A stretch of 64,000 bases of DNA, from the NCBI GenBank assembly GCA_963765875.1, contig CAVXYK010000022.1:22368-86367 (forward strand), written 5' to 3'. The position numbers were made by a program, and so were the translations under genes. Below the pieces are notes generated by a model that made no database searches, was not told where the DNA came from, and saw nothing but the letters and a program-made list of their open reading frames with translations. The stretch is from JAWKOK01 sp963765875. Its GTDB lineage: Bacteria > Chloroflexota > Anaerolineae > Caldilineales > Caldilineaceae. Numbering within the stretch: the first letter of the stretch is position 1; each line of letters opens with the position of its first letter. Of this stretch, positions 32,963 to 42,647 are shown piece after piece.

Positions 32963-34331
32963 TCAGGTCTTGAGGGCAGCAGAATGGCGATGAATGCTGC
33001 CCAGTGCAGTGACGATGTGAACGATCTGGTCAGAAATAAAAGACGAAGGGCGTTCGGGCAACAGATTTAATGTCTCGATAGCGTATCTACGCCCCCGGAA
33101 GAAGCTCTTCAAGTCCAGGACACCGGCATTGGCATCCGTGTGCCGCAGTTGCTTCAAGAGAACATGTGAAAGGTTGACCATAAAGAGCGAAAGACAGACG
33201 GCATTGGCGATCTGGGTTTGCTTGATGTTCATGAAATCTTCCAGGCCCCAGAACTGTTTGGCATCTCTGAAGTTGAACTCGATCTGGAAGCGAAGCTGGT
33301 AGTAGTCGATGAGCTTGTCATAATGCCAGTTTCGAGATCATCGCTGAAGAGCACCACATGGGCACGAGCGCCAGAGACCGTGATTGGTCTTGACGATGAT
33401 GACGACATTCAAGGGCGCAGCAAAGCATTTGTGCAACATGGTGGCCTGTAAGATCTCGGTCTGGATATTGCCGTCCTGATAGATGGCCTTTCGATACTTG
33501 TCCGGGATCGCCTGATAGTCGATCTTGGCGCCGTAGCGACGACGGCGGCCGCTTCTTCTTCTGCTGGCCATCATAGACAAAGTAGAGTGCCGCATTGTTG
33601 CGCAGTTTGCTGACCAGATGCAGCGACGTCGATTGCACGACCATCTGCAAGGCATTGTTGTTGCCAAAGTGACCATCCAAGACCAAATATGAGACCGAGA
33701 CAGAAGCCGGCTATCAATTTCATCACTTTCTGGAGTAACCCCTGGACGAAACGCAGTTCAGGCGTCCACTCTACTCTGGGTCTTGTCCTTGTTCTTGCTG
33801 CCTTTGGGGCGCCCCGTTTGCCCTTCACCTTGGCCATTCTTCTTGCTCTTCGTTTTCTTCTGTTTCTTTTTCTTGCGAGCCGCTTCTTTCTCTTCTTCGC
33901 TGCGCACCCGCTGTTCAACCAGCAGCGGATACGACTTTCGTTCTTGTACACTCACCAATGAGATGGCGAAGAAGGCCAGCCCTGGAATCGGCTTCCCGTA
34001 GAGCGACGAAAAGAAGCGATCCAGCCCATGCGTCTGCTTTCCCGGCTTTGGTCACCACCGTCTCGTCGCCAGCCAGCAAGTACTCGTCTTCTGGATTCAG
34101 CAGATGGTGGCGCACGAAGAGCCAACTCATCTGCAACCAGGGCAGCGTCTTGCCAAAGAAGCGTTGGATCGTCCGATAGCTGCCGCCCTTTTCCGTCCAA
34201 CGGGAGATGCCCAACATCGTGACCCGACCTGTCATGGTCAGCATCGCCACTATGATTCGGTTCAGTTGCCTGACCGTCGTCTTGTCTACACTTTGGTCGA
34301 AACAGGCCAGTAGAGCGATAATGTCTATCAT
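32963..34331 (-). pseudogene. IS4-type DDE transposase, fragmented
   Basis: Minus-strand pieces in different frames can be read in order: MIDIIALLACFDQSVDKTTV..., LLAGDETVVTKAGK (first Asp), ERKSYPLLVEQRV, a lysine-rich linker, LVLDGHFGNNNALQMVV (second Asp), then RFQIEFNFRDAKQFWGLEDF (Glu) and MNIKQTQIANAVCLSLFMVN. The order and the D-D-E residues fit IS4-type transposases. At least four frame changes make it inactive as sequenced. Terminal inverted repeats were not found. It lies against a truncated antitoxin gene, which it may have interrupted. Confidence 0.72.
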
Positions 34332-34381
34332 GAGCGATGGATTCTGATGATGATCGGACTTTGGTCGGTTTTGATCTCATC

Positions 34382-34504
34382 TTAATCAATCGCTCTTTTC
34401 ATTGCCACTTTTGGCGAAGGTATTGTCGATATGTCCTCTTTCATCGCCATTTCTCGCACCTGATCGTGCATCGAATTGGGCAGTCTTAGGCTCAATACGC
34501 TCAT
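34382..34504 (-). pseudogene. truncated CopG/RHH-like antitoxin
   Basis: It encodes only 40 residues: MSVLSLRLPNSMHDQVREMA then MKEDIS and an unrelated tail. The start resembles small ribbon-helix-helix antitoxins. The change after KEDIS coincides with the edge of the IS4-type remnant, so insertion probably cut it. Its ATG overlaps the stop of the upstream PIN fragment by ATGA. Confidence 0.55.
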
Positions 34505-34640
34505 CGGCCAACCCCCATCTCCCTCAGAAACTGATTCGGTCTCATTACTTGAATCCCGAATCTATGAGCGCCCACGAAGTCTCTTGTGTTGAAGGTGACA
34601 ATATGATCACATCCTGCAGCACTAAACTGAAAGCACAACG
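34501..34640 (-). pseudogene. C-terminal remnant of a PIN-domain toxin
   Basis: CDHIVTFNTRDFVGAHRFGI followed by QVMRPNQFLREMG is the end of a PIN-type ribonuclease: the TFNTRDF segment carries a catalytic Asp. The rest of the gene is missing; DNA beyond 34640 is palindromic spacer. It overlaps the truncated antitoxin gene. Confidence 0.6.
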
Positions 34641-34654
34641 GGATCATGAGTTTT

Positions 34655-34740
34655 GTAGGTCACGCTTGCAGCGTGACAAGGTACGCATGCCAGACGGGTC
34701 CAGAGGTCACCGAACTCGTCCGACTGCAAGTCGGACCTAC
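34655..34740. repeat. double palindrome (GTAGGTCACGC... / ...TCGGACCTAC)
   Basis: Two hairpins, GTCACGC-TTGCA-GCGTGAC (34659-34677) and GTCCGACTGCAAGTCGGAC (34718-34736), are framed by GTAGGT and ACCTAC. A related GTCACGCC/GGCGTGAC hairpin lies at 53380-53398. Confidence 0.65.
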
Positions 34741-34807
34741 GGAAGTCATGTTCTCATACCGTCTTCAGTTTAGAGAGCCAAACAAGCAGCGCGATCAATT
34801 CATCGAA

Positions 34808-35149
34808 TCACTCTGCCGACGACGCAAGACCCGTCAGCAGGCCAAGCGCCCCGCGTGCAGACGGCGATAGTCGGTCCCACATCTCCTCTGGTATCAGCTC
34901 GTGCTCAAGCAGGGCCATGCCAAACATGCTCATTCTCGAACGCCGCCAATCGTCAAAACAGTCGGCTACGATCTCATTGGCGTCGTGGATATGGCGATAG
35001 AGTTTGAGGAATTTCTCGTACTCGGTTTGGTCGGCATCAACGAGAATCGCGCTTGACTCCTCGTTGATGCGGCCGGTGAGCTGTTCGAGCATGGCTTTCT
35101 CGTAGCGGCGAAAGAGTTTCCAGTCGGCTTCGGTGAAGTTTGAGTTCAT
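34808..35149 (-). CDS. hypothetical helical protein
   Basis: It encodes 113 residues from the ATG at 35149 (an ATG at 35161 in the same frame is possible). The sequence is acidic and helical (MNSNFTEADWKLFRRYEKAM, DQTEYEKFLKLYRHIHDANE, ADCFDDWRRSRMSMFGMALL) with no signal peptide or membrane helix. I recognise no family. It stands alone between toxin-antitoxin remnants and the SulP leader. A cytoplasmic location is likely. Confidence 0.6.
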   Translation of the reverse strand: MNSNFTEADWKLFRRYEKAMLEQLTGRINEESSAILVDADQTEYEKFLKLYRHIHDANEIVADCFDDWRRSRMSMFGMALLEHELIPEEMWDRLSPSARGALGLLTGLASSAE

Positions 35150-35161
35150 GGGTGTCTCCAA

Positions 35162-35430
35162 AGCAGTCTATCTGTTTGCGGCAACAACTGAATGCAGCAT
35201 GTAACCTCACTATAGTATCGATCCGAAAATTGCACTTGTCAATGTCGATTTTGGCAAGATGCAGTGGACAACAGGTGAACCGACGGAGTGCTATGTCGCT
35301 GCTGAAAGTCGATACTACTGCACCTTCCCTAGTTCTCTATCTGCTCACACCCATCTCCAAAAGCAGACACTCAGCCCAACCTGTGATAGAGTCCTCTGGT
35401 TATTGGCGTCGCCCATCAAGTGGATACCTG
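35162..35430. other. spacer upstream of the SulP leader, no gene seen
   Basis: This holds short overlapping frames on the plus strand without recognisable similarity or ribosome binding sites. Its final ~100 bases lead into the structured region at 35432-35503. Confidence 0.4.
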
Positions 35431-35431
35431 C

Positions 35432-35503
35432 GCTGATTCTGGTCGTAGGACCGTAGCGAATCAGCCGTCCCTTAGGCAAGCTTTGGGGGCGGCTCTTTTT
35501 TTT
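35432..35503 (+). promoter_or_regulatory. structured leader with terminator upstream of SulP
   Basis: GCTGATTC (35432) pairs with GAATCAGC (35458-35465), with an inner GGTC/GACC. The last bases of that stem (AGC) are also the start of AGCCGTCCC (35463), which pairs with GGGGGCGGCT (35485-35494) before a run of eight T. The two structures compete, as in attenuators or riboswitches. No known class was recognised. Confidence 0.5.
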
Positions 35504-35541
35504 GCGGAAAATCGAAGTGAATAATTTGAATAGGAAAATGA

Positions 35542-37023
35542 ATGTCTTACGCTAATCTTCGAACCGAATGGTTCGGCAACATCCGTGGTGATCTGCTGGC
35601 AGGCATGGTGGTGGCGCTGGCGCTGATCCCGGAAGCCATCGCCTTTTCGATCATTGCCGGGGTTGACCCCAAAGTGGGCCTCTATGCCTCCTTCTGTATT
35701 GCCGTCGTCATCGCCTTTGTGGGCGGACGGCCGGGCATGATCTCGGCGGCCACCGGCGCCATGGCGCTGGTCATGGTCTCGCTGGTCAAGAACTATGGCC
35801 TGGAATATCTGTTGGCCGCCACCATCCTCACCGGCGTGCTGCAAATTCTGGCCGGAGCCTTCAAGCTGGGTGTGCTGCTGCGCTTTGTCTCCCGCTCCGT
35901 GATGACCGGCTTTGTCAATGCACTGGCCATTCTGATCTTCATGGCCCAATTGCCCGAGTTCTACGGCGCCAGTTGGGTTGTCTATGCAATGGTTGTAGTG
36001 GGACTGGGCATCATCTACCTCTTTCCTTACGTGACCAAGGCCATCCCGTCGCCGTTGGTCTGCATTGTTGCCTTGACCGGATTCAGCATGTTCGTGAAAC
36101 TCGACATTCGCACCGTGGGCGACATGGGCGCATTGCCCAGCACCCTGCCCATCTTCATGCTGCCCGACATCCCGCTGAACTTTGAGACGCTGCGGATCAT
36201 CCTGCCCTACTCGGTCACGCTGGCCGTGGTCGGGCTGCTGGAATCACTGATGACGGCCGTCATCGTCGATGACCTGACCGACACCCCCAGCGCCAAGAAT
36301 CACGAGTGCACGGGGCAAGGAATCGCCAACATCGTCGCCGGCTTTTTTGGCGGCATGGCGGGTTGTGCCATGATTGGGCAGTCGGTCATCAATGTCAAAT
36401 CAGGTGGACGTGGGCGGCTTTCCACCCTCTTTGCCGGCGTCTTCCTGCTCTTTCTCATCCTGGTGCTGGGGAATTGGGTACAGCAGATCCCCATGGCGGC
36501 GCTGGTGGCGGTCATGTTCATGGTCTCGTTCGGTACCTTTAGCTGGTCATCCATCAAGAACCTGACCGTCTATCCCAAAAGCTCCAGCCTGATCATGCTG
36601 GCGACGGTGGCGGTGGTGGTCCTGACCCACAACCTGGCCCAGGGTGTTGCCGTGGGTGTCCTGATGAGCGCCCTCTTCTTTGCCAACGAGGTCTCGCGCG
36701 TCATGCCGGTGGAGTCGGCGCTTTCCGACGACGGCAACCACCGGGTCTACACGGTCCAGGGCCAGATCTTCTTTGCCTCCGCCGATAAATTTGCAGCCGG
36801 TTTCGACTTCAAGGAAGTGATTGATCGTGTGGTCATCGACGTGAGCCAGGCCCATTTCTGGGACCTGACGGCCGTCGGCTCGCTGGACAAGGTGGTGCTC
36901 AAATTCCGCCGTGAAGGCACAGAGGTCGAACTGGTGGGCATGAACGAGGCGAGCGCCACCATTGTGGAGCGGCTCGCCATCCATGACAAGCCCGACGCGC
37001 TTGATCTTCTGACGACCCACTAG
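35542..37023 (+). CDS. SulP-family anion transporter with STAS domain
   Basis: It encodes 493 residues. About eleven hydrophobic segments begin with GDLLAGMVVALALIPEAIAF, the SulP signature; GLYASFCIAVVIAFVGGRPG and ATGAMALVMVSLV follow. The C-terminal ~100 residues (VYTVQGQIFFASADKFAAGF, RVVIDVSQAHFWDLTAVGSL) are a STAS domain, which regulates transport. Members take up sulfate, bicarbonate or other inorganic anions. A stress-protein gene follows after 38 bp. It is preceded by a terminator-like leader that may control read-through. Confidence 0.93.
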   Translation: MSYANLRTEWFGNIRGDLLAGMVVALALIPEAIAFSIIAGVDPKVGLYASFCIAVVIAFVGGRPGMISAATGAMALVMVSLVKNYGLEYLLAATILTGVLQILAGAFKLGVLLRFVSRSVMTGFVNALAILIFMAQLPEFYGASWVVYAMVVVGLGIIYLFPYVTKAIPSPLVCIVALTGFSMFVKLDIRTVGDMGALPSTLPIFMLPDIPLNFETLRIILPYSVTLAVVGLLESLMTAVIVDDLTDTPSAKNHECTGQGIANIVAGFFGGMAGCAMIGQSVINVKSGGRGRLSTLFAGVFLLFLILVLGNWVQQIPMAALVAVMFMVSFGTFSWSSIKNLTVYPKSSSLIMLATVAVVVLTHNLAQGVAVGVLMSALFFANEVSRVMPVESALSDDGNHRVYTVQGQIFFASADKFAAGFDFKEVIDRVVIDVSQAHFWDLTAVGSLDKVVLKFRREGTEVELVGMNEASATIVERLAIHDKPDALDLLTTH

Positions 37024-37061
37024 AGACGAAAACGCTGACGAAGAGCATACTGAGGAAGAAA

Positions 37062-37928
37062 ATGACGAATTCAACCGAATCAATCCTAGCCTGTGTCGAT
37101 GGCTCCTTCTACACAGACAGCGTCTTTGCCCATGCGGCTTGGGCCAGCAAACGGCTTGACGCACCCGTGCGTGCCCTGCATGTACAGTCGCCAAGCTCAG
37201 ACTATGCCGCGCCCACAGATCTAAGCGGGGCCATCGGCCTGGGCGCCAAGAGTTCCTTGCTCGACAATCTGAGCCGGGTCGACGAGGAACGTGGCAAGCT
37301 TGACCAACAGCGTGGCAAGTTGATCCTCGATCATGCCATGGAGGAACTCAAGGCGTTGGGGGTCAAGACTGTCGTGCCCATGCACCGCCGTGGCTCGCTG
37401 GTCGATTCCATCACCGAGTTGGCGTCCACGACCCTGATGAATGTGCTTGGCAAACGCGGCGAACATGCCGACTTCTCCAGCGGCCATCTCGGCTCCAACC
37501 TGGAACGAGCCGTACGTGCCGCCCACAAACCGGTGCTAGTTGCCTCGCGGGCATTCAGTCCCATCGAACGCTTCGTCATCGCCTACGACGGCGGGCGCAG
37601 CACGCGCAAGGCCGTGGATTATGTATCCACCAGTCCCTTGTTCAAAGGGCTGGCGTGTCATCTGCTCAAAATTGGGTCGGACAATGAGGGAAACCGGCAC
37701 AGCTTGGCGACGGCCGCAGGGCAATTGGAGGCGAGTGGTTTCAGCGTACAGACGGCCCTGACCAAAGGCCACCCGGATGACGTCCTGGCCGACTACGTGA
37801 AGGCCAACGAGATGAACATGTTGATCATGGGCGCCTACGGCCATTCCCACATCCGCACGATGATCATCGGCAGCACGACCAGCAGCATGTTGCGCTCGTG
37901 CCCGATTCCGGTGTTGATGTTTCGCTGA
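37062..37928 (+). CDS. universal stress protein, two tandem Usp domains
   Basis: It encodes 288 residues: two Usp repeats, the first starting ESILACVDGSFYTDSVFAHA and the second after SPIERFVIAYDGGRSTRKAV. The second ends with LIMGAYGHSHIRTMIIGSTT, close to the ATP-binding G-x2-G-x9-G(S/T) motif; the equivalent stretch in the first repeat is weaker. Such proteins bind ATP and assist in stress survival. It lies directly after the SulP gene, a frequent pairing, and they probably share a transcript. Confidence 0.9.
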   Translation: MTNSTESILACVDGSFYTDSVFAHAAWASKRLDAPVRALHVQSPSSDYAAPTDLSGAIGLGAKSSLLDNLSRVDEERGKLDQQRGKLILDHAMEELKALGVKTVVPMHRRGSLVDSITELASTTLMNVLGKRGEHADFSSGHLGSNLERAVRAAHKPVLVASRAFSPIERFVIAYDGGRSTRKAVDYVSTSPLFKGLACHLLKIGSDNEGNRHSLATAAGQLEASGFSVQTALTKGHPDDVLADYVKANEMNMLIMGAYGHSHIRTMIIGSTTSSMLRSCPIPVLMFR

Positions 37929-37969
37929 GCGGGAGATAGGGCGCTGGTGAATTCATTGTATTAAAAGAA

Positions 37970-38092
37970 TTTGCCACAGATTCACACGGATAGAAAAAGG
38001 ATGGGACACAGATTGTTCTGCGGGTTCTCTGGACACCCAAAAAATATCTGTGGAAATCAGTTCCTCATCCGTGTGAATCTGTCACAAAAAAG
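37970..38092. repeat. inverted spacer repeat (CCACAGATTCACACGGAT)
   Basis: CCACAGATTCACACGGAT (37974) and ATCCGTGTGAATCTGTCAC (38068) form the arms of a ~120-bp palindrome of the same family as the repeats at 20006, 39340 and 46060. Confidence 0.6.
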
Positions 38093-38155
38093 GCTTTTTA
38101 CATTCGGCTCACGGCTCGGCAGGAATGTGACACAGTCCCACAAGTTCTCAGTACC

Positions 38156-38374
38156 CTATCTCTCCCGGCCTTCTCGAATCATAGTAACGATCTCTTCCGT
38201 CGTAATCTCAACATCGATCGATGGCACATCCAGCGGCGAAGTAGCATCCACTTCAGGAGTCAACGCGAACGTTCGACCATCCTTCCTACGAATCAATACC
38301 TTGCCCGTATTTTCAGCCTGCTCAAGCACCCAGGCAAGCTTCTGTCTGGCCTCTGAATACGTGTATACCTGCAC
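38156..38374 (-). CDS. Phd/prevent-host-death-type antitoxin
   Basis: It encodes 72 residues with a GTG start at 38374: MQVYTYSEARQKLAWVLEQA then ENTGKVLIRRKDGRTFALTP. The short strand-helix opening and the RKDGR turn fit Phd/YefM-type antitoxins, which bind their own promoter and neutralise a PIN or RelE toxin. The adjacent toxin gene is only a fragment, so the antitoxin appears orphaned. The acidic C-terminus (IDVEITTEEIVTMIREGRER) would be the toxin-binding tail. Confidence 0.78.
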   Translation of the reverse strand: MQVYTYSEARQKLAWVLEQAENTGKVLIRRKDGRTFALTPEVDATSPLDVPSIDVEITTEEIVTMIREGRER

Positions 38375-38375
38375 G

Positions 38376-38475
38376 TTAAACCTCCAAAATCTCGATATCG
38401 ATGTCTTGAGCAGCCGCCTTCAACCTCCGGTCCAACGTCAACAGAGGCGCTCGATAGCGAATCGCACATTCAAGG
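38376..38475 (-). pseudogene. C-terminal fragment of a PIN-domain toxin
   Basis: FLECAIRYRAPLLTLDRRLK followed by AAAQDIDIEILEV and a stop is the end of a VapC-type PIN protein (the TLDRRL segment carries the last acidic residue). An in-frame stop immediately before FLEC shows that the rest is lost. It lies 1 bp upstream of the Phd-type antitoxin gene. Confidence 0.6.
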
Positions 38476-38527
38476 AATTAAGCACTGTACAACAGCAAAA
38501 TCGTTTGTCAAGTGTTTTGGATCAGTC

Positions 38528-39322
38528 TCAATAAGCAATAGCCTTCCAAATGTACCGGCGATAGCGGGTACAAAGGCCGTTTGCAGTGCCGTGGCTCTGG
38601 GAAATCTGCTCCAAGACCGGGCGCATCTCTGTAAAAGTCGGGATCTCATCGGCCGCCTTGCCCCAACTCAACCAGATGTAGAGCTGCTCCAGATCGGGAA
38701 AGTACTGGGGCACATCAAAACTCCACCAGCTATCCAACTCCAGACCACCTAGCGCCAGCCGCTGTTCGATGGTGGGTCTTGCCCAGTTGGGATTTCCGTG
38801 TTCCTGTCGACGTAGTGATTCGGGCAATAGCGAATTCCACCCGAATAGAAATTCGGCATCAGGAACCAGCATCAGCAGGACAGCGCCTGGCCGGGCAACC
38901 CGACGGGCATCCTCCATCCAGTGGAACGGTCCCTTGCTGCAGATCAACAGATCGTATGAGTCGTTGTCTCCAGGCAGACGGGCTTGGCTACCATTAGCTT
39001 CCAATGAAGAGTCGTGACAGAGAAAATTGACGTTCGTAACGCCCTGCTGTTCGGCTGCGCGTTGCGCTCGATCAATCCAGGGCGGTATCCGATCATAGCC
39101 GACAACGGACCGGCACAATGGAGCCAGTTCGAGCGTCAGCTCACCATGTGCACAGGCCACCTCAAGCACATCCGATGTCGGCGAGATGTGCTGTTTGACC
39201 ATCTGGCGAAACAGATCTTCGCCATGCCAGGGCGGCAACTGCGATTTCCACGGATAGTAATATCCTTCCTGCGTCTCCGACAGATCATCGTACCAAGCCG
39301 GCGAATGCGGATTCGGATTCAT
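38528..39322 (-). CDS. class I SAM-dependent methyltransferase
   Basis: It encodes 264 residues. Motif I is DVLEVACAHGELTLELA; the acidic strand-2 position is VVGYDRIPPWIDRA, and SYDLLICSKGPFHWMEDARR plus GAVLLMLVPDAEFLF supply motifs II-III. Substrate unknown; a small-molecule methyltransferase is likely. The opening NPNPHSPAWYDDLSETQEGY and the C-terminal WGKAADEIPTFTEMRPVLEQ are shared with a recurrent group of such proteins in my memory, but I cannot name it. The gene appears intact. Confidence 0.85.
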   Translation of the reverse strand: MNPNPHSPAWYDDLSETQEGYYYPWKSQLPPWHGEDLFRQMVKQHISPTSDVLEVACAHGELTLELAPLCRSVVGYDRIPPWIDRAQRAAEQQGVTNVNFLCHDSSLEANGSQARLPGDNDSYDLLICSKGPFHWMEDARRVARPGAVLLMLVPDAEFLFGWNSLLPESLRRQEHGNPNWARPTIEQRLALGGLELDSWWSFDVPQYFPDLEQLYIWLSWGKAADEIPTFTEMRPVLEQISQSHGTANGLCTRYRRYIWKAIAY

Positions 39323-39342
39323 GGCGATCCTTTCATGAACAT

Positions 39343-39505
39343 TTAGCCACAGATGAACACTGATGAACCCAGATGGGTCACGGATGGGCCACAGGTAGGT
39401 CTTAGCTGATCAGATACTCAGAGATTACCCCCTCTTTACACACAAGCCCGTCCCAAAACCCATCTGTGCAAATCACTCTTTTCATCCGCGTCCATCTGTG
39501 ACAAG
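39343..39505. repeat. dispersed 'CCACAGATGAACACTGATG' spacer repeats
   Basis: GCCACAGATGAACACTGATG (39346) and the complementary CATCCGCGTCCATCTGTGAC (39482) flank a 160-bp spacer with no gene. It belongs to the same family as other spacers in the window. Confidence 0.55.
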
Positions 39506-39509
39506 ATCT

Positions 39510-42226
39510 CTACCCTTCCGACAGCCCCCGCAACTCCCCATCAACCGCATCCAACGTCTCTGATGAAAGTATGTGGGGCACGAAGCCGGCAATGGCCTCC
39601 AGCGTCATGTCCATGGCCATGCCCACTTGGGGCGAGTCGACCATGTCGGGCAGATGCGCAGCCAGGATGGCCTTGCCCGCTGGGTTGGCTAGGATTTGAC
39701 GCAGCGTGCTCTGCCGGCTCAACGGTTGAACCGAGGCCGCGGCTTCGCCGGCAGGTGACTCAGGCACTGTCAACGTGAAGATGGTTGACGCGTGGATTTC
39801 CCTGGCCGAACTGCCGACCATCACTTCAAACGCACCATCTTCGGCGACCCAGGCGTGTCGAGCATCGTCGTAGAACATAAGATCGTCCGGACCCAGCGTC
39901 AACGTGACCGTCTTGGTTTCCCCAGGAGCCAATGACAACTTGGCAAAGGCCTTCAACTCCTTGGGCGGTCGCATCAGGCTCGATTCAACGTCCGACACGT
40001 AGAGTTGGACAATCTCCTTGCCGGCCAAGTCACCGCTGTTGGTGATGTCGATGCTGGCCGTAATGGTCTCCCCCAGTTCATACGCCGCCTTATCCAGACG
40101 TAGATTATCGTAGACAAACGAGGTGTAGGAGAGACCGTAGCCGAAGGGGAAGCGCGGCTCGATGGCCTTCTTGTCATAGTAGCGATAGCCCACGAAGATA
40201 CCCTCGCCGTAGACCACCTTGCCGTTGTCGCCCGGATAGTTGATGTAGGCCGGGTTGTCCTCCAGCCGCATGGGGAAGGTCTGGGGCAGCTTGCCGGAGG
40301 GATTGACGGCGCCAAAGAGCACGTCGGCGATGGCATTGCCGCACTCCTGGCCCGGGAACCAGGCTTCCAGCAGCGCCGGGACGTGGTCGATCCACTCCAT
40401 GGTCAACGGCGAGCCGTTGTTGAGCACGACCACCGTGTTGGGATTGGCCGCAGCCACGCGTTCGATCAGCTCGGCCTGTCGACCAGGTAAGTCCATGTCC
40501 GGTCGGTCGAAGCCCTCGCTCTCCCACTCTTCGCTGGTTCCCACAAAGACCAGGGCCACGTCGGCGGCTGCCGCCAGCTGCTCAGCCTCAACAATTGGAT
40601 CGCCAACCTCTTTCTCCATTGCACCGACGACTAGCGCCGCCAGCGCCGTGGCCCGCTCACGGCTATATTCGACCACAATTTCATGGCTCACACCGCCGGT
40701 CAGCGCCAAGTCGGTCGTGACTTCGTAGCTGCCCATACCGAAGAAGGAACCACCGGGCCGCATGGTCTCCCAGTTGTCGAGCACCAACTCATCGTCGAGA
40801 TAGAGACGGCTGACGCCGGCGCTGGTCAAGGCAAAGGTGTAGTCGCCCGACGTCGGCGGCGTGATTGTGCCGCTGAGCCGCGCCGAGAATTCCTGTGGAT
40901 TGATACCGGGACCGACTTCACCGAACCAGAGCGTCTGCAAGCGCTCCACGCTCTGCGTACGAACCGCCTCGCCCGAGAAATCTAGGCTGTTGAAGAACTC
41001 GATGGTCAGCGCGCCCGGATCGCCGCCCGAGGTCGACAACCAGGCCGGCTCGATGACCGGCACCGCCTTGTGGTTGCTGCATCCACGGGCAAAGTTGATC
41101 TCTACGCTGTCGCCGCACCGGGTGTGAACACCATCCAGCGGCGAGACGAAGTAGTGGGCATTGACCTGGGCGCTGCCGCCGCCCATGGCTCGCGCAACCG
41201 GTGCGTTGGGTCCGATGACGGCGATGGACTCAAGTTGTCCACGTTCAAGGGCAGCAGGCCGCCCTCGTTCTTGAGCAGCACGATACCCTCGGCCGCGGCC
41301 TCACGGATCACAGCGCGGTGCTCGGGCCGGTCGACGGCCTGCTCCGGTGCTTCAGGGTTCTCCATCAATCCAGACTTGAGAACCACGTCGAGAAGACGCC
41401 GCACCTTGTCGTCGATAATCGACTCAGCGACATCACCGGCTCTGACCGCAGCCAACAGGTTGTCGCCCAAGAAGCGCGCCGGGCCCGGCATCTCCAGATC
41501 AAGCCCGGCGTTGGCGACCTCGACGGTGCTGTTGGTACCGAACCAATCGGAGACCACAAAGCCCTCAAAGCCCCACTCATCGCGCAGGATCTCGGTCAGC
41601 GTGTACGGATTGGCGCTGCAATAGTCGCCGTTGAGCTTGTTGTAGGCCGACATCACCGACCATACTTCGCCATCCTGGACCGCGGCCCTGAAAGGCGGCA
41701 GATAGATCTCGCGCAGCGCCCGCTCGCCCACTTCGGAGCTGATCGACATGCGCTGGAACTCTGAGTCGTTGCAAACAAAATGTTTGACGCACGCGCCCAC
41801 GCCCTCGCTCTGCACGCCCTGGATGTAGGCCACGCCCAATCGGGCCGTCAGATAGGGGTCCTCAGAGTAGCACTCGAAGTTGCGCCCGTTAAGCGGCGAG
41901 CGGTGGATGTTGACCGTTGGCGCCAGCAGCACCTGGGCCCCTTTGGATCGGGTCTCCTGGCCCAATGCGGCGCCGATTCGTTGTACCAGTTCAACATTCC
42001 ATGTCGATGCCAGTGAAATGCCAACGGGAAAGCACGCCGACGTCAGCCCCGCGCCCACGCCGGGCAACCCGCCTCCACGTGCGCCGTTGGGCCCATCTGA
42101 CATCTTGAAGGGCGGTATACCCAACCGCTCTACCCCCGTGCTGTGCCACATATCCGAGCCGGCAGCCATGGCCACCTTCTCCTCCAACGTCATCTGGACT
42201 AGCAGTTCTTCAATCGCCTTGTTCAT
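39510..42226 (-). CDS. GH3 family beta-glucosidase with PA14 domain (single frameshift as sequenced)
   Basis: The N-terminal barrel (42226 to about 41232) has LEEKVAMAAGSDMWHSTGVE, KHFVCNDSEFQR and the nucleophile aspartate in FEGFVVSDWFG. A one-base change near 41232 moves the frame, after which IAVIGPNAPVARAMGGGSAQ continues directly to 39510. The second half holds a PA14 insert (LSGTITPPTSGDYTFALTSA), the rest of the GH3 alpha/beta sandwich (LPGRQAELIERVAAANPNTV), and a fibronectin-III-like end. Repaired length is ~905 residues. It removes beta-linked sugars from oligosaccharides, probably in the cytoplasm since no signal peptide is visible. The C-terminal ~70 residues are an extra helical tail. 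Confidence 0.9.
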
Positions 42227-42239
42227 CGTTGTTCACTCC

Positions 42240-42647
42240 GCTGTGGGTAGATCGGACAACAATTATATTGGATCAGATGGTACGCTGGTCGCTACACCTG
42301 ATTCGAAAAACGAATCGAGTGAGGCAAGATGCGTAGGGACATGGCATTCCCGGTCGGCCCTGTATCAAATCAGCCAGTTCCAAATTGCCAAGTTCCTCCG
42401 CATTAGAGACATCGTCCTAAGGAATGCTCTGTCCGCATTTGGCACTGTGTAGGACTCAGCGATCAGCGGACAGGGCATTCCTAGTAGCATTTCGGTCAAC
42501 GGACATGGTCTCGAAGTTTGAATCTGCTGTCATCGACGACGGTTTGATGGGGAATGCCCTGTCCCTACGTATGCATCATCATCCAATTCTGTTTTCAGAG
42601 CAGGTAGCATGGGGCCGATAGGTACACTTGAGACATCTCGGAGAATC
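42240..42647. repeat. spacer with dispersed 'GGACAGGGCATTCC' motifs
   Basis: GTAGGGACATGGCATTCC (42333), GGAATGCTCTGTCC (42421), CGGACAGGGCATTCC (42468) and GGAATGCCCTGTCCCTACG (42551) recur in both orientations. The same motif fills the spacer at 48.2-48.75 kb. No gene is seen. Confidence 0.65.

Noticed and set aside
31769..33070. 433-residue plus-strand frame
   Set aside because: It lies antisense to the phosphotransferase gene and the IS4-type remnant; composition is arginine/glycine-rich and no motif is seen.
35461..35949. 162-residue minus-strand frame over the SulP start
   Set aside because: Histidine/glutamine-rich shadow of the SulP gene.
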